Assembly: GCA_034509735.1 (NCBI GenBank) | Contig: JACGWO010000001.1 | Coordinates: 35,901,966 to 35,965,965 of the forward strand | Origin: Sesamum alatum | Lineage: Eukaryota; Streptophyta; Magnoliopsida; Lamiales; Pedaliaceae | DNA length: 64,000 nucleotides | Reading direction: 5' to 3' | Shown here: positions 31,506-41,800 of the stretch, piece after piece | Layout: every line of letters starts with the position of its first letter | Numbering within the stretch: position 1 is the stretch's first letter | Program-made: the position numbers and the translations under genes | The notes under the pieces: model-generated | Databases searched by the model: none | The model's input: only the letters and a program-made list of their open reading frames with translations | Told to the model about the DNA's origin: nothing

Positions 31506-32229
31506 AGAATTCCATTCTCATTTAGATACATCAAGAACTCCCACTAAATACACATCACTCGATCCAATCGTAGGTTCAATTTTGCAACCAGTTATATTCC
31601 CACTTCAAATCTAATTCCCTGAGCCTTCAGAGGCCCTTAGACTTGTGAACCCTCTATTGGTCTTGTGTATTCAGTGACCCATAGATGTCTGACTGGATCC
31701 AATCAAACAGACCACTAGCAAGCATACTTTGTCCTACAAAGAGCTTCTTGGTCTTCTTCCTACTCAGGAAGGACTTGCAAGCTGGTAGACTCAAATTGTC
31801 TATTTCTAGACTCGTTGAATCTAGTAACCTCCTTATCCTATCTAGAGGAATGTGACCTAGATTTGCATGCCAAATCTATGAGTTTTTCTTGTTTATCCAT
31901 TTTACCATTTATTTTGAGCATTCATATTCTAATTATGGGACAGTGTTGAAACAATTATGCAAGCAACCTAGCAGACAAGAATAACCATTCTTTGTCAGAT
32001 AAAAAGAAACTTTATTGATCAAAATAATGTAATCCTAATTGTCCAACAATAGAAAAACATAATTTGATTATGCTAGATTACATAATTGTGACCTATCAAC
32101 TCTATCCTAACATGATCACTAATGGCTAAGTCTAACTGGCCATATAGCTTCTTCAGCAACAACCCTGCCATCGCTTATGTTTAGAACCATCTCCGTTTAG
32201 CCTTCTACTCCTTTCCATTACCTGCAAAC
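31506..32229 (-). pseudogene. Host element F pol, protease to integrase (piece 3)
   Basis: On the minus strand it begins just after the protease active-site region, at tgcaggtaatgg (ancestrally the LQAL stretch). It continues through the HHCC zinc region, recognisable as RIRRLLDS.SLEIDN and CKS.L..KKTK.LFVGQS, and into the integrase core. Numerous stops and indels mark it as much older than the A and B elements. It is bounded by element E (TSD caaac) and the solo LTR-A (TSD agaat). Confidence 0.88.
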
Positions 32230-33283
32230 TGTTAGAATAGCTGACCAGAAAGTCAATGGTGTTGGCTGTTCTGAGAACCATTCGTCAATCTGTGAACAAG
32301 TAATATTATGTTAATGAATGTAGTAAGGATTCATAGGCATGAGTTTGTTGTACTTACCGCTTGCATCGTTACGATGTCACAACAAACGCCCACAGACTGA
32401 GATAACATTTCGGGAAATTGGAACTACGCTTGGAGGTAGGTTCATGAAATCAGTTTCGCCGAATCAGTCTGAAATACTCCAAGTCAAAGGAATCTCGAGA
32501 CAGGGCATCGAGAATCCATTTGAGACTTGCACTAAGCATCTGCTGTCGTGTTTCATCGACGGGTGACGAGGATTGTCTAAGCAGTGTTAGTGGGGTCGGC
32601 CTGCTGGGGAGCGGTCGACTGAGGTGACTCGCGGGAATCGTCATATAAAAGCTACTCGGGCTTGGTCGGTATGACTCGTATTCCCGGTTCCGATAGTACG
32701 GGATTAGTCCTCAGACTTGAGGATCACCGCAGTCCCCTACATACTAAGGCTGTATCTTGGATCTGGTGAAATTTGACCGATTATATAACATGGTCATCAT
32801 AAGCCTCATCCAGTGCAGTCGGAATATGTAAGAACGGTGAATTCCAAGATAGGATCTGTCCCCTGTCAAAGGATATGACAGCAAGATCTCCTATGCGCTC
32901 GGAGATGGTTTAGACTCACAAAGTCTATGGCCATAGCACTTGATGTAGTGGGAAAGGATTTCCTACGTCGAGTTAAACCTATCTTGAGCATTATGCATAG
33001 TTGCCTAGTCAAGAATGGGAAACCGACCCCTAGACTAAAGGCCGGGAGACAAGCGACAGTAGGACCGTACCCGTACGTATCGAGCGTCGGTAGGACCGCA
33101 CCTGCGTATAACTCGGAGCCTAAATGTTCACACCATAAATTCACCTAGTCTCTAGTGCCATGGACCGTTGCTAGATGGCCACCCATGGTAACGGACTACT
33201 TTGGTTATGAAATAACAAAAAGTAGGTGCAAGTCTAGCTGAAAGGTGAACCTAAAGAGTCACACCCACTACACCAAATGAAAG

Positions 33284-33501
33284 GGAATTAATTTGGAATT
33301 AATTCCGGGAGAAGGTTTAATTTAATGGAATTAAATTATACTTCTTGGAGATTCAAGCCTCGATGAATTATTTGGAATAATCGGGATTGAGTTCATAAAT
33401 TAGATTTATGAATTTTATAAAGCATGGGCTTTCCTTTTAATTAGATTAAAAGGGTGAATTGATTAATTAGTGGGCTTGGTATATTAAATAGGATTTAATA
33501 T
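33284..33501 (+). repeat. 3-nt-spaced inverted repeats in LTR-E U3
   Basis: Perfect pairs at 33284-33306 (10-bp arms, GGAATTAATT, spacer TGG), 33392-33412 (9 bp, TTCATAAAT, TAG), 33433-33453 (9 bp, CCTTTTAAT, TAG) and 33481-33501 (9 bp, ATATTAAAT, AGG). The spacers end in G in the LTR sense direction as in the other groups. Confidence 0.85.
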
Positions 33502-33737
33502 AAAGTCCATGGGACTATTTAATCTAGAATTAAATAACCCCATTCTATGGAATTAATTAATGGGCTTGGTATATTAAATAGGATTTAATATAAAGTCCAT
33601 GGGACTATTTAATTTAGAATTAAATAAGTCCTTTCCATTAATTAATTAATGGGCTTAGTGTATTAAATATGATTTAATATAAAGTCCATGGGAATATTTA
33701 ATTTAGAATTAAATAGGCCCATTCCATAAAGCCCATC
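33471..33737 (+). repeat. Three tandem ~90-bp units in LTR-E
   Basis: Units starting at tgggcttggt (33471), tgggcttggt (33561) and tgggcttagtg (33650). Each carries tattaaat.gg.tttaata, aaagtccatggga and atttaat.tagaattaaat. The third is the most diverged. The same triplication is in the 3' LTR at about 38872-39135, so it predates insertion. Confidence 0.88.
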
Positions 33738-33900
33738 AAAATTGATGGATAAGATTTGATCTAGAGAATGATGAGATGAAAGGCCATGATTAATTTGACT
33801 TAATCAAAGCCTAATTTGACTAGGATTTGACTAGGTCAAAATCCTAGTCAAAGTGTGTCTCTTTGGAAGAAGTTTGAGAAGGAATAGGAATTCCATCTTC

Positions 33901-33907
33901 TATAAAA
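33901..33907 (+). promoter_or_regulatory. LTR-E TATA box
   Basis: TATAAAA in catcttcTATAAAAtactc, 145 bp before the R/U5 stem-loop. The 3' LTR has TATAAATA at 39301. Confidence 0.6.
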
Positions 33908-34045
33908 TACTCAAAAAACACACACTCACACCTAGTATTCTCTACAACTCTCATCTCTCATTCCCTCTCAAGATTTCGTCCACCCTCTTTCTTCTCTCCA
34001 AGAAATATACTTTGTTCTTCTTGATTTTATTCAAGTTAAGAACAT

Positions 34046-34091
34046 AAGAGACATTGATTGCGTTAATTCATAGCGTGTATCGATGTCTCTT
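34046..34091 (+). promoter_or_regulatory. R/U5 stem-loop, LTR-E
   Basis: Outer stem AAGAGACAT / ATGTCTCTT, inner partial pairing through GAT/ATC and CGTTA/TAGCG, loop ATTCA. It is 381 bp before the LTR end. Confidence 0.62.
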
Positions 34092-34326
34092 CTCCCCAAA
34101 ATAATTTCTTGCTAGCACAAGAATTGTTTGCTTTCCGGTGGAGCGAGTGAGATGATCTAGAGGGTCTCTTCTTTGAGATCTTGGTGCAAAACGGGGAACA
34201 ATGCATGTTGCCGAAACGAAGACAAAACTACAACCGGGTAGGTTCTTTAATTTCGTTTTTCGGTTTCAATTCTATGGTCTCCATGTTGTGCTTTATTGAA
34301 CATGAGATACACCGAATGCCCTGGAG

Positions 34327-34349
34327 AATCAAGGGCACACCCCTTGATT
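34327..34349 (+). promoter_or_regulatory. U5 hairpin, LTR-E
   Basis: Nine-bp perfect stem with arm AATCAAGGG and loop CACAC, 123 bp before the LTR end; the counterpart of 27948-27968. Confidence 0.62.
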
Positions 34350-34473
34350 TGTTTATGTATATTATGCATGATTTAAATTCCGTTTGGTTATGCTTTGTAA
34401 TTTTTATTACGCACTATTTCGCGCTTCCGCTATTCGCGTTAATCTCCCGGGCCGATCCACCAATTTCTTTCAG

Positions 34474-34485
34474 TGGTATCAGAGC
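34474..34485 (+). promoter_or_regulatory. Primer-binding site of element E
   Basis: TGGTATCAGAGC, one base after the LTR end; initiator tRNA-Met type. Confidence 0.95.
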
Positions 34486-36831
34486 CCGGTTCGGTGTATA
34501 GGCCTAGAATTCTATGTGCTATGTGCGTTTAAGCATGATAAACGTGTTTTAATTTACGTTTATAGCATGTTTATCGTAGATATTTATTGGCGTTTAATTT
34601 TGCATAGGATTTTGGATCTTGGTTTTCTTGAATATGTATATACATGTTCTAGGGTTTAATTTATCTTGTGCTTCAGAAAAATTGCATGAAAAGTTGAAAA
34701 GGAGTGAAAAACGGCGAACCGACAGCAGCAGCACGCTGGCCGCGCGCACAGTGGCGCGGCCGGGCACGCGTGCAGGCAGGGGCCTGCTCGCACCCGGCCA
34801 GCGCGCCCAGCGTGCGCGGACAGCGCGCGCGCTGTGCTGGCCGTGCGCGCAAGCGCTAGGCGCAGGCGCGCGCTGTGCGCGCAGGCAGAGGAGCCTGCGC
34901 GCGCGCGCGCGCCAGGCCGGCTGGCTGTGCCGTTTTTCGTTTCTCTCCCGTTTTTGGCTCGTTTTTCAAAACTGTTTTTACTGAATTATTTTTATGATAT
35001 TTTCTGCATTATTCTGAACCCGTTGACTTAGAATATTTATTTTTTGAGATTTGGAATTTCCTAAAATAAATATTGCTTGGTTGATGAGGAAAGGGTTTCC
35101 TAACAAGATTTAATTTTTGCAATGGTTGCACCAATGATTAAAATTCACATGTGAAATTTCGCAATAATTTCTGCGTTTTATGATGTTGGACATCATGGTT
35201 ATTTTATGGCTTGAGTATGAGTAGATCTTGACATGTATTAATATTGCACAAATTGTTGGATTTTGGAATTCTTGAATAAATGGGCATATTCTTGAATTGT
35301 TGATTTTTGTGTTTCAGAAAATTTGATTTTTCTGTATAATTCTGAGAATTTTTCTGAATTAATTAACTTGGGCATTTTAATTTTGGTTGAGATTTTATAT
35401 TTCATAGAATTAATATTGCCTTGTTAATTATGGAAAAGGTTTTTCCAACAAAAATCGTTGTGCATAGGTTGCACTATTATCCAATGTTTGGTGTGAATAT
35501 TTTACATGTAGTTTATGCATTTATTTTATGGTATGGATTATCATGGATGTTTGAATAGTATGTTTTACATGAGATATGTATTTGTGCTATTTGTGTTAAT
35601 TGATTTGACAAAGGATGATCACAAAGCCCCTAGACCGCATGTATGGTTTATTTACATTTGTTTGTTGGGTTGTGGCCTGTGTGCCTCTTTATTTTCCTCT
35701 CTCCCTCTTCTAGTTGCCTTGGAATAATAAGGCTTTCTCTCTCCCTCCCAATGTACTCCCCCAAATGTTTAATTGGGGTTTCTTATTTTATGATGTAATG
35801 AGAATAGAATTAGTGGTGAGGTTTTATTTTTTTGTAAATAAAAGCTGCAAGAGAAGACAAGCCCAAGGTGTTGGAGGCCCATGGAGGTTGCCATCAGATG
35901 GCCCACGGAGGATCCATGGAGAAGAAGCCCGGTGTAGGCCCACGATGGAGAGCCCAAGAAGATAAAGAGGACTTACAAGGCCCATTGCATGTAATGGGTT
36001 ATTGAATCTTGTAATAGTGTAGGGCCTACCCTTAGATTGACCATAGATCCACTGCGGGCTCAGTGGGTCGCATAGGTTTGGGCCTGTGATCATCCTACAG
36101 GGGCGTGCTAGGCTTTATTTTGCATGCGATGCGTATTATATGCTTATGATTATTCTATATGCTTTATGTATGGTTACATTCACGCTTAGAATATTTCTGC
36201 TATAACGCACGCAATGCAATACTTAATATATGTGATGAGGTCTCGTTCTATCAAAACTCTCACTTGGTTAAACCAAGTTAAATATAGACCCTTAATAAAT
36301 GGACTAGGACTCTGGGAGTCTGTCCAAGCCTTCCATCCATGGCAAAAGTGAGGAAGATCTTTTAGGTCGATAGCGTGGTCTCACGAGTCGTGGCACGACT
36401 ATCATGCTTAAAAGAAGCTGCACTTTGTCATGAACGAGGAGTAGACTGCTGTTACCTGTCTCACGAGTCGTGGAGGTAGCAGTGGGTCTATGAATCGGTT
36501 GATTGGGTCGGGTCTAACGCCTGAATAACGTGATTCGCTTGGAGTCCTCGGGATCACGTGAAAGGGTGAGGCAATTATCTTGTGAATCTCGTGGAATGAG
36601 AATGGTATGGAATACCTCCCACAGGTTCTTTTCCCATGCGAATCGTAAAAGCGGGGTATGGAGGAGATCGCTGTGCATCCCGAGCCCACTAGGAAAGGAT
36701 TTCCCGAAAACAACATTTGAGAGTGCCGTGTTTTCGTAGAAATAGTGGGAGAGGTTAAGGACTAAAGACCGAGACTTAACCAAAATATTACTTCACTCTG
36801 CTTATTATTTTCTGTTTCATATATGTTGTGA
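34486..36831 (+). other. 5' leader of element E
   Basis: 2.3 kb without a convincing gene. It carries the CG-rich tract (34727-34930), the stem-loop CCACTG-CGGGCT-CAGTGG (36049-36066), palindromes CACGAGTCGTG at 36382-36392 and 36462-36472, and a mutated TATA-like site tagaaata at 36737-36744. gag starts at 36832. Short frames inside the CG-rich tract reflect low stop-codon density, not coding. Confidence 0.8.
34727..34930 (+). repeat. CG-rich alternating tract in leader E
   Basis: About 200 bp of GCGCGC-rich sequence starting 240 bp after the PBS, in the same relative position as in leaders A, B and D but with a different primary sequence. Confidence 0.85.
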
Positions 36832-38658
36832 ATGTCTAAGAATCCACCAAAACACATCACTAAGAGGCTCATTAAAAGGGAACCAATTACACGAATTGAT
36901 TGCGAAATCTTAAGATGGTCTTAGATTTCCAGAACCTTAACTCACATACCGGAATGAGGACGTTCCTCAGCCCTTGCCGGAGGGGTCGACAACTAAGGCA
37001 ACGCTTGGCGTTCAAAAGTTGAAGGATGACCACCGGCAAGTAGGATATAATGATGTTGGCTCAAACTATGCTTCGTTTGCATCATGTCTATATGGTCTTG
37101 GACCAGCATGTGGGGTAAAATGCAACGAAGGCATGTTTGGAGCTAAGATGACGGAAGGGATGTCGGTACAAAGAACATGGAGTGATGATGCAATCCCTAG
37201 TGGAGAAGCTCAAAAGACCTCCACGTCAGTCTTGAAAAAGAGACGTACATTGACATGATCCTTCAGTCTCTTCCTCCCTCCTACGAACCATTAATTATCA
37301 ACATGAATGAGCTTAGAAAAGATCTTCATAGGTTGGTAATTATGTTGGTCTAGTATGAAGCAACGACTGCAAAATCTGCGCCGTCGGTACTAGTAGGAGA
37401 GGCTTCAACCTCCATAGCGAAAGGCAAGGGTGCCAGACGCCAAAAGAGGAAGAAGGGTAAGGTAACATCAACTATTAAAGCACTTCAAGTGTGTTCTTTT
37501 ACAACACAAAGTGGAGGTAAAGGAAAGAGCAAAAGGTTCAGCAATCAAGTTCATAGATTCTAAGAACGTAAGCATTTACTGTCGTAAAGAGGGCCATTGG
37601 AAAGGGGAGTATTCTAAACCTCTCTCCAATGTAGGTAAAAATTGATATTGAGTATTGACATGATCACTTTTTTGGTATTTGATACCGTTCCTATCACTAA
37701 TTTGCGGGTGGTTTGCAGAAAGTGAATAAGGACTTAAAAGCCAAGAACAGTTCTAGGATTCAACAATGGCAAGGTCCATTGATGAAAAGGACTAGAGACT
37801 TGTTAGACCCATAATCGTGATCATGTTAGGATAATATAAGAATTACGTAACCTAGCATGATCAAAAGTATGTCTCTTTGTTGGACAAAGGTTTTATTACA
37901 TACATATTTGATCAAACAAAATTATTGAATATTGATTCATGTTTGCTAGTACGTAAATTCCTAAAATACCATCCCATAAAAGGTTTATGGATACTCAAAA
38001 TTCTAATTATCTAAATGGATTAATCAAGACAACTTACAGATTTGGCATCTACAACAGCTAAGATGTTTCTTCTTATTAAAAGATAAGTAAATTGGAAAGT
38101 TCGATGAATCTAGAAATAGATGATTCGAATCGACTAAATTTACAAGTCTTTTATGAAGAAGAAAGTCCGAAAGCTCTTTGTTGGACAAACTAGGCTTGCC
38201 AAATAGTCTATTGGAAGGGAGCCAATAAGACAACTGTAGGTTACTAATACACAAGACCATAAGAGGGTTCAAAAGTCTAAAGGTCCCATAGGAGGTTTGG
38301 GAATTAGACTTAAGGAGGTGAACCATAAATGGTTGCAAAATTAAACCTTTTCGATAGGATCGAAAAGGCCATGTATTTAATGGGAGCTCTTGAGCATCCA
38401 AGTTGAGAATGGAATTCTCAATGAAACGTTTCCTTGTAAAGGCCAAGTATGACGGTCTCTGATAAAGGGAACGATCGAATCTCGTTAGACGAAGATCGAT
38501 CGAAGTTTCGCCGAATTACCTTAGCCCGTGTAGACATAGACTCAAAATTGCCAACGTAAGGAACGTGGCACTTTGCTACTAGTCACGCACAAGGAGCCAT
38601 GGTTTGGCAAGCCTGTGTCCCGACAAAGTCCTTGAGCATGTAGAAGGATCCTACATAC
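36832..38658 (+). pseudogene. Decayed gag-pol of element E
   Basis: Starts with the conserved gag beginning (ATG TCT AAG AAT CC) at 36832 and follows the gag plan: LQSLPPSYE near 37265, a CCHC relic (CRKEGHWKGE near 37585), a protease relic around 37665 where the DTG is replaced by DTV, an integrase relic (KLFVGQTRLA near 38175), and a stretch like WHGKP...PAYV near 38600-38655. Stops and indels occur throughout. RT and RNase H are absent: the sequence jumps at about 38658 from the region after the integrase into the middle of the 3' LTR. E cannot make its own enzymes, yet its LTRs are still about 98% identical over the shared part. Confidence 0.85.
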
Positions 38659-39870
38659 GTCACACCCGCTACACCAAATGAAAGGGAATTAATTTGGAAT
38701 TAATTCCGAGAGAAGGTTTAATTTAATGGAATTAAATTATACTTCTCGGAGATTCAAGCCTCGATGAATTATTTGGAATAATCGGGCTTGAGTTCATAAA
38801 TTAGATTTATGAATTTTATAAAGCATGGGCTTTCCTTTTAATTAGATTAAAAGGGTGAATTGATTAATTAGTGGGCTTGGTATATTAAATAGGATTTAAT
38901 ATAAAGTCCATGGGACTATTTAATTTAGAATTAAATAATCCCATTCTATGGAATTAATTAATGGGCTTGGTATATTAAATAGGATTTAATATAAAGTCCA
39001 TGGGACTATTTAATTTAGAATTAAATAAGTCCTTTCCATTAATTAATTAATGGGCTTAGTGTATTAAATATGGTTTAATATAAAGTCCATGGGAATATTT
39101 AATTTAGAATTAAATAGGCCCATTCCATAAAGCCCATCAAAATGGATGGACAAGATTTGATCTAGAGAATGATGAGATGAAAGGTCATGATTAATTTGAC
39201 TTAATCAAAGCCTAATTTGACTAGGATTTGACTAGGTCAAAATCCTAGTCAAAGTGTGTCTCTTTGGAAGAGTTTGAGAAGGAATAGGAATTCCATCTTC
39301 TATAAATACTCAAAAACACACACTCACACCTAGTATTCTCTACAACTCTCATCTCTCATTCCCTCTCAAGATTTCGTCCACCCTCTTTCTTCTCTCCAAG
39401 AAATATACTTTGTTCTTCTTGATTTTATTCAAGTTCAGAACATAAGAGACATTGATTGCGTTAATTCATAGCGTGTATCGATGTCTCTTCTCCCCAAATA
39501 ATTTCTTGCTAGCACAAGGATTGTTTGCTTTCCGGTGGAGCGAGTGAGATGATTTAGAAGGTCTCTTCTTTGAGATCTTGGTGCAAAACGGGGAACAATG
39601 CATGTAGCCGAAACGAAGACAAAACTACAACCGGGTAGGTTCTTTAATTTCGTTTTTCGGTTTCAATTCTATGGCCTCCATGTTGTGCTTTATTGAACAT
39701 GAGATACACCAAACGCCCGGGAGAATCAAGGGCACACCCCTTGATTCGTTTATGTATATTATGCATGATTTAAATTCCGTTTAATTATGCTTTGTAATTT
39801 TTATTACGCACTATTTCGCGCTTCCGCTATTTCGCGTTAATCTCCCGGGCCGATCCACCGATTTCTTTCA
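38659..39870 (+). mobile_element. 3' LTR of element E, 5'-truncated
   Basis: Begins gtcacacccgctacacc, matching 33260 onward, and ends GATCCACCGATTTCTTTCA at 39870. The right flank caaac matches the left flank of the element. The missing first ~1.03 kb was removed with the end of pol in one deletion. Confidence 0.93.
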
Positions 39871-39980
39871 CAAACCATTTGCAGATATAAGCTCTACAGT
39901 TGGTATATAATACCCAAGAAGTAGAATAGTAATCATATTAAAGCTCAAATCAAATGTAACTTTGTTGGAGAGGAGTTAAG
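39871..39980 (-). pseudogene. Host element F, zinc knuckle to protease (piece 2)
   Basis: Read on the minus strand it continues the host gag after element D (AACTCCTCTCCAACAAAG, like the tail of the CCHC region in other copies) and reaches the protease site. There WVL.T.C.A.IC is recognisable with substitutions at the active site. It is cut by element E at 39870. Confidence 0.85.
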
Positions 39981-40773
39981 TGAAAGCCTTGGGTAGGCGT
40001 GTGGATCGTCCCGGGAGTAGAGTGAATGCGGAAGCGCGTATAATTTAAATTTTAAGAATTTAAAACATGCATAAATACATATTAAAAATAAACACGTTCA
40101 AGGGGTGTACCCTTGAAACTCCCGAACGTTCGGTGTATCTCATGAACAATAAAACATACATAGCACCATGGAGGCTATAGGATTCTAAAATAAAAGAGGA
40201 CGAAAAACATAAAATCGGGAACCTACCGATTGTCGTTTTCGTCTTCTAACCGGTACTCGCGTTGTTCCCCATTTGCTCCAAGATCTCGTGTAGGAGACCC
40301 TCTAATTCGTGACACACAATCCGCCCACGTATCTTGAACTTTGTGCTAGCAAAAGAACAAGTATTATTTAGGAGAGGACAGATCGATCAAACGTTATTAG
40401 TTTAACGAGATCAATTCTCCTTTTGTTCAATTGTTAAAACAAAAGAACAAGAAAGTATTTTCTTGGAATGAGAGAGAGAGAGATGCGGCCGAGAGGGAGA
40501 GAGAGAGCACACGAGTATGTGTGTGTGTGTGTTTCAAGAATCATCATCTCCTTCAATGTGTGTGCTAAGGAGTATTTATAGAAGAGGAATCCTTTTCCTC
40601 TTCAAGTTCCTACACTTTGAAGACTCCTCCACAACTAGGATTTGACCTAGTCAAATTCTAGTCAAAACTAGCTTCTTTTGGTCAAACCAATATTAGCCAT
40701 AGATCTCTCCCTTTTAATCTCAACCATTAATTTAATTTGATGGAATATTAAAATCATATTTAAATATTCCAAG
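39981..40773 (-). mobile_element. Element D 3' LTR-B2, first part
   Basis: The plus strand begins tgaaagccttgggtaggcg, the complement of an LTR-B2 end. It runs inward to tttaaatattccaag, where a solo LTR-B interrupts it, and resumes at 44998. The left flank ttaag corresponds to tttag at the right end of D (49370-49374), a target-site duplication with one mismatch. Confidence 0.9.
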
Positions 40774-41800
40774 TGAAAGGAATTGTGGATCGTCCCGGAA
40801 AATTGTGCAAATGCGGAAGCGCGGTATAAAATAAAATACGAAAATTTAAAGCATGCTTTAATAAATAAAGAACACGCTCAAGCGGTGTACCCTTGAGATT
40901 CCCGGGTGTTCGGTGTATCTCATGATATAAAGAACATGCAATAGTCATGGAGGCCATAGGGAGAAAAAAATAAAAGAGACGAAAAATTAAAACGAGACCT
41001 ACCCGTTGTCGTTTTCGTGTTCAATGGCTACACGCGTTGTTCCCCGTTTTGCACCAAGATATCGTTCTTGAGACCCTCCAAATCGTGAAACACGATCCAC
41101 CCACGTATCTTGCACGTCATGCTAGCAACAAATAAGTATGATTTTTTGGAGTATGAATCAACAACACGTTATGAATTAACGGTATTGATTCATCAATGTT
41201 CTAGTGTTCCAAGAACCAAAGAACAAGAAAATATATTTCTTGTAGAGAGAGAGGGGGCAGACGAGAGATAAGAGGGAGATAGACGAGTGTGTGTTGTGTG
41301 TGTGTTGGAATTTCATCATCTTTCAAAAGGTGCAAGGCTAGGGGTATATATAGAGGAAGAGTTTAATCCTCTTTAAACTCCACCTCTTTAAAAGCTTAAT
41401 TTGACTAGGATTTTGACCTAGTCAAAGTCCTAGTCAAAGTAGAATTTGACCTTGTCAAATTCAATCCTAGCCTTTGATCTCTCCCATTAAATCTCAACCA
41501 TTAATTTAATTTAATGGAATATTTAAATCCTATTAAATATTCCAAAAGGCCAAATAAATATAATAAATAAATATTAATACTTATTCTAGGCCCATTAAAT
41601 TAATTCCCTTACTAAATCCAAATTTATTAATTTAATTCCCTTTATCAAATAGAAGGAATTAATTTCTCCAAGAAAATATAGGACCCGATTAAATCCAATT
41701 TAATCATCCCTTTACTCCAATATTTAATTCCAAATTAAATACTAAGTGTGTGTGGATAGTGTGTGACTCTTTAGGTTCACCTTTCAGCTAGACTTGGTCA
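40774..41800 (-). mobile_element. Solo LTR-B in LTR-B2, part 1 (TSD ccaag)
   Basis: LTR-B end (plus strand tgaaaggaattgtggatcg) to cagctagacttggtca, where a solo LTR-A is inserted. It is flanked by ccaag at 40769-40773 and 44998-45002, a perfect 5-bp duplication. No PBS or coding sequence adjoins it. Confidence 0.93.

Larger units (their letters stand above)
32230..34472 (+). mobile_element. 5' LTR of element E (LTR-E)
   Basis: 2243 bp from TGTTAGAATAGCTGACCAG to GATCCACCAATTTCTTTCA, followed by a PBS. It is flanked on the left by caaac (32225-32229), matching caaac after the 3' LTR (39871-39875). It contains a triplicated 90-bp unit, TATA box (33901-33907), R/U5 stem-loop (34046-34091) and U5 hairpin (34327-34349). 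The last ~1.2 kb are about 98% identical by eye to 38659-39870. Confidence 0.95.

Noticed and set aside
33471..33737. Satellite DNA
   Set aside because: Only three units, inside an LTR and repeated in the partner LTR, so it is an LTR-internal duplication.
34474..34485. tRNA gene fragment
   Set aside because: Only the 12 bases complementary to the tRNA 3' end occur, exactly next to an LTR; it is a primer-binding site.
38024..38446. 140-codon minus-strand frame
   Set aside because: Antisense of the decayed integrase region of element E; no domain.
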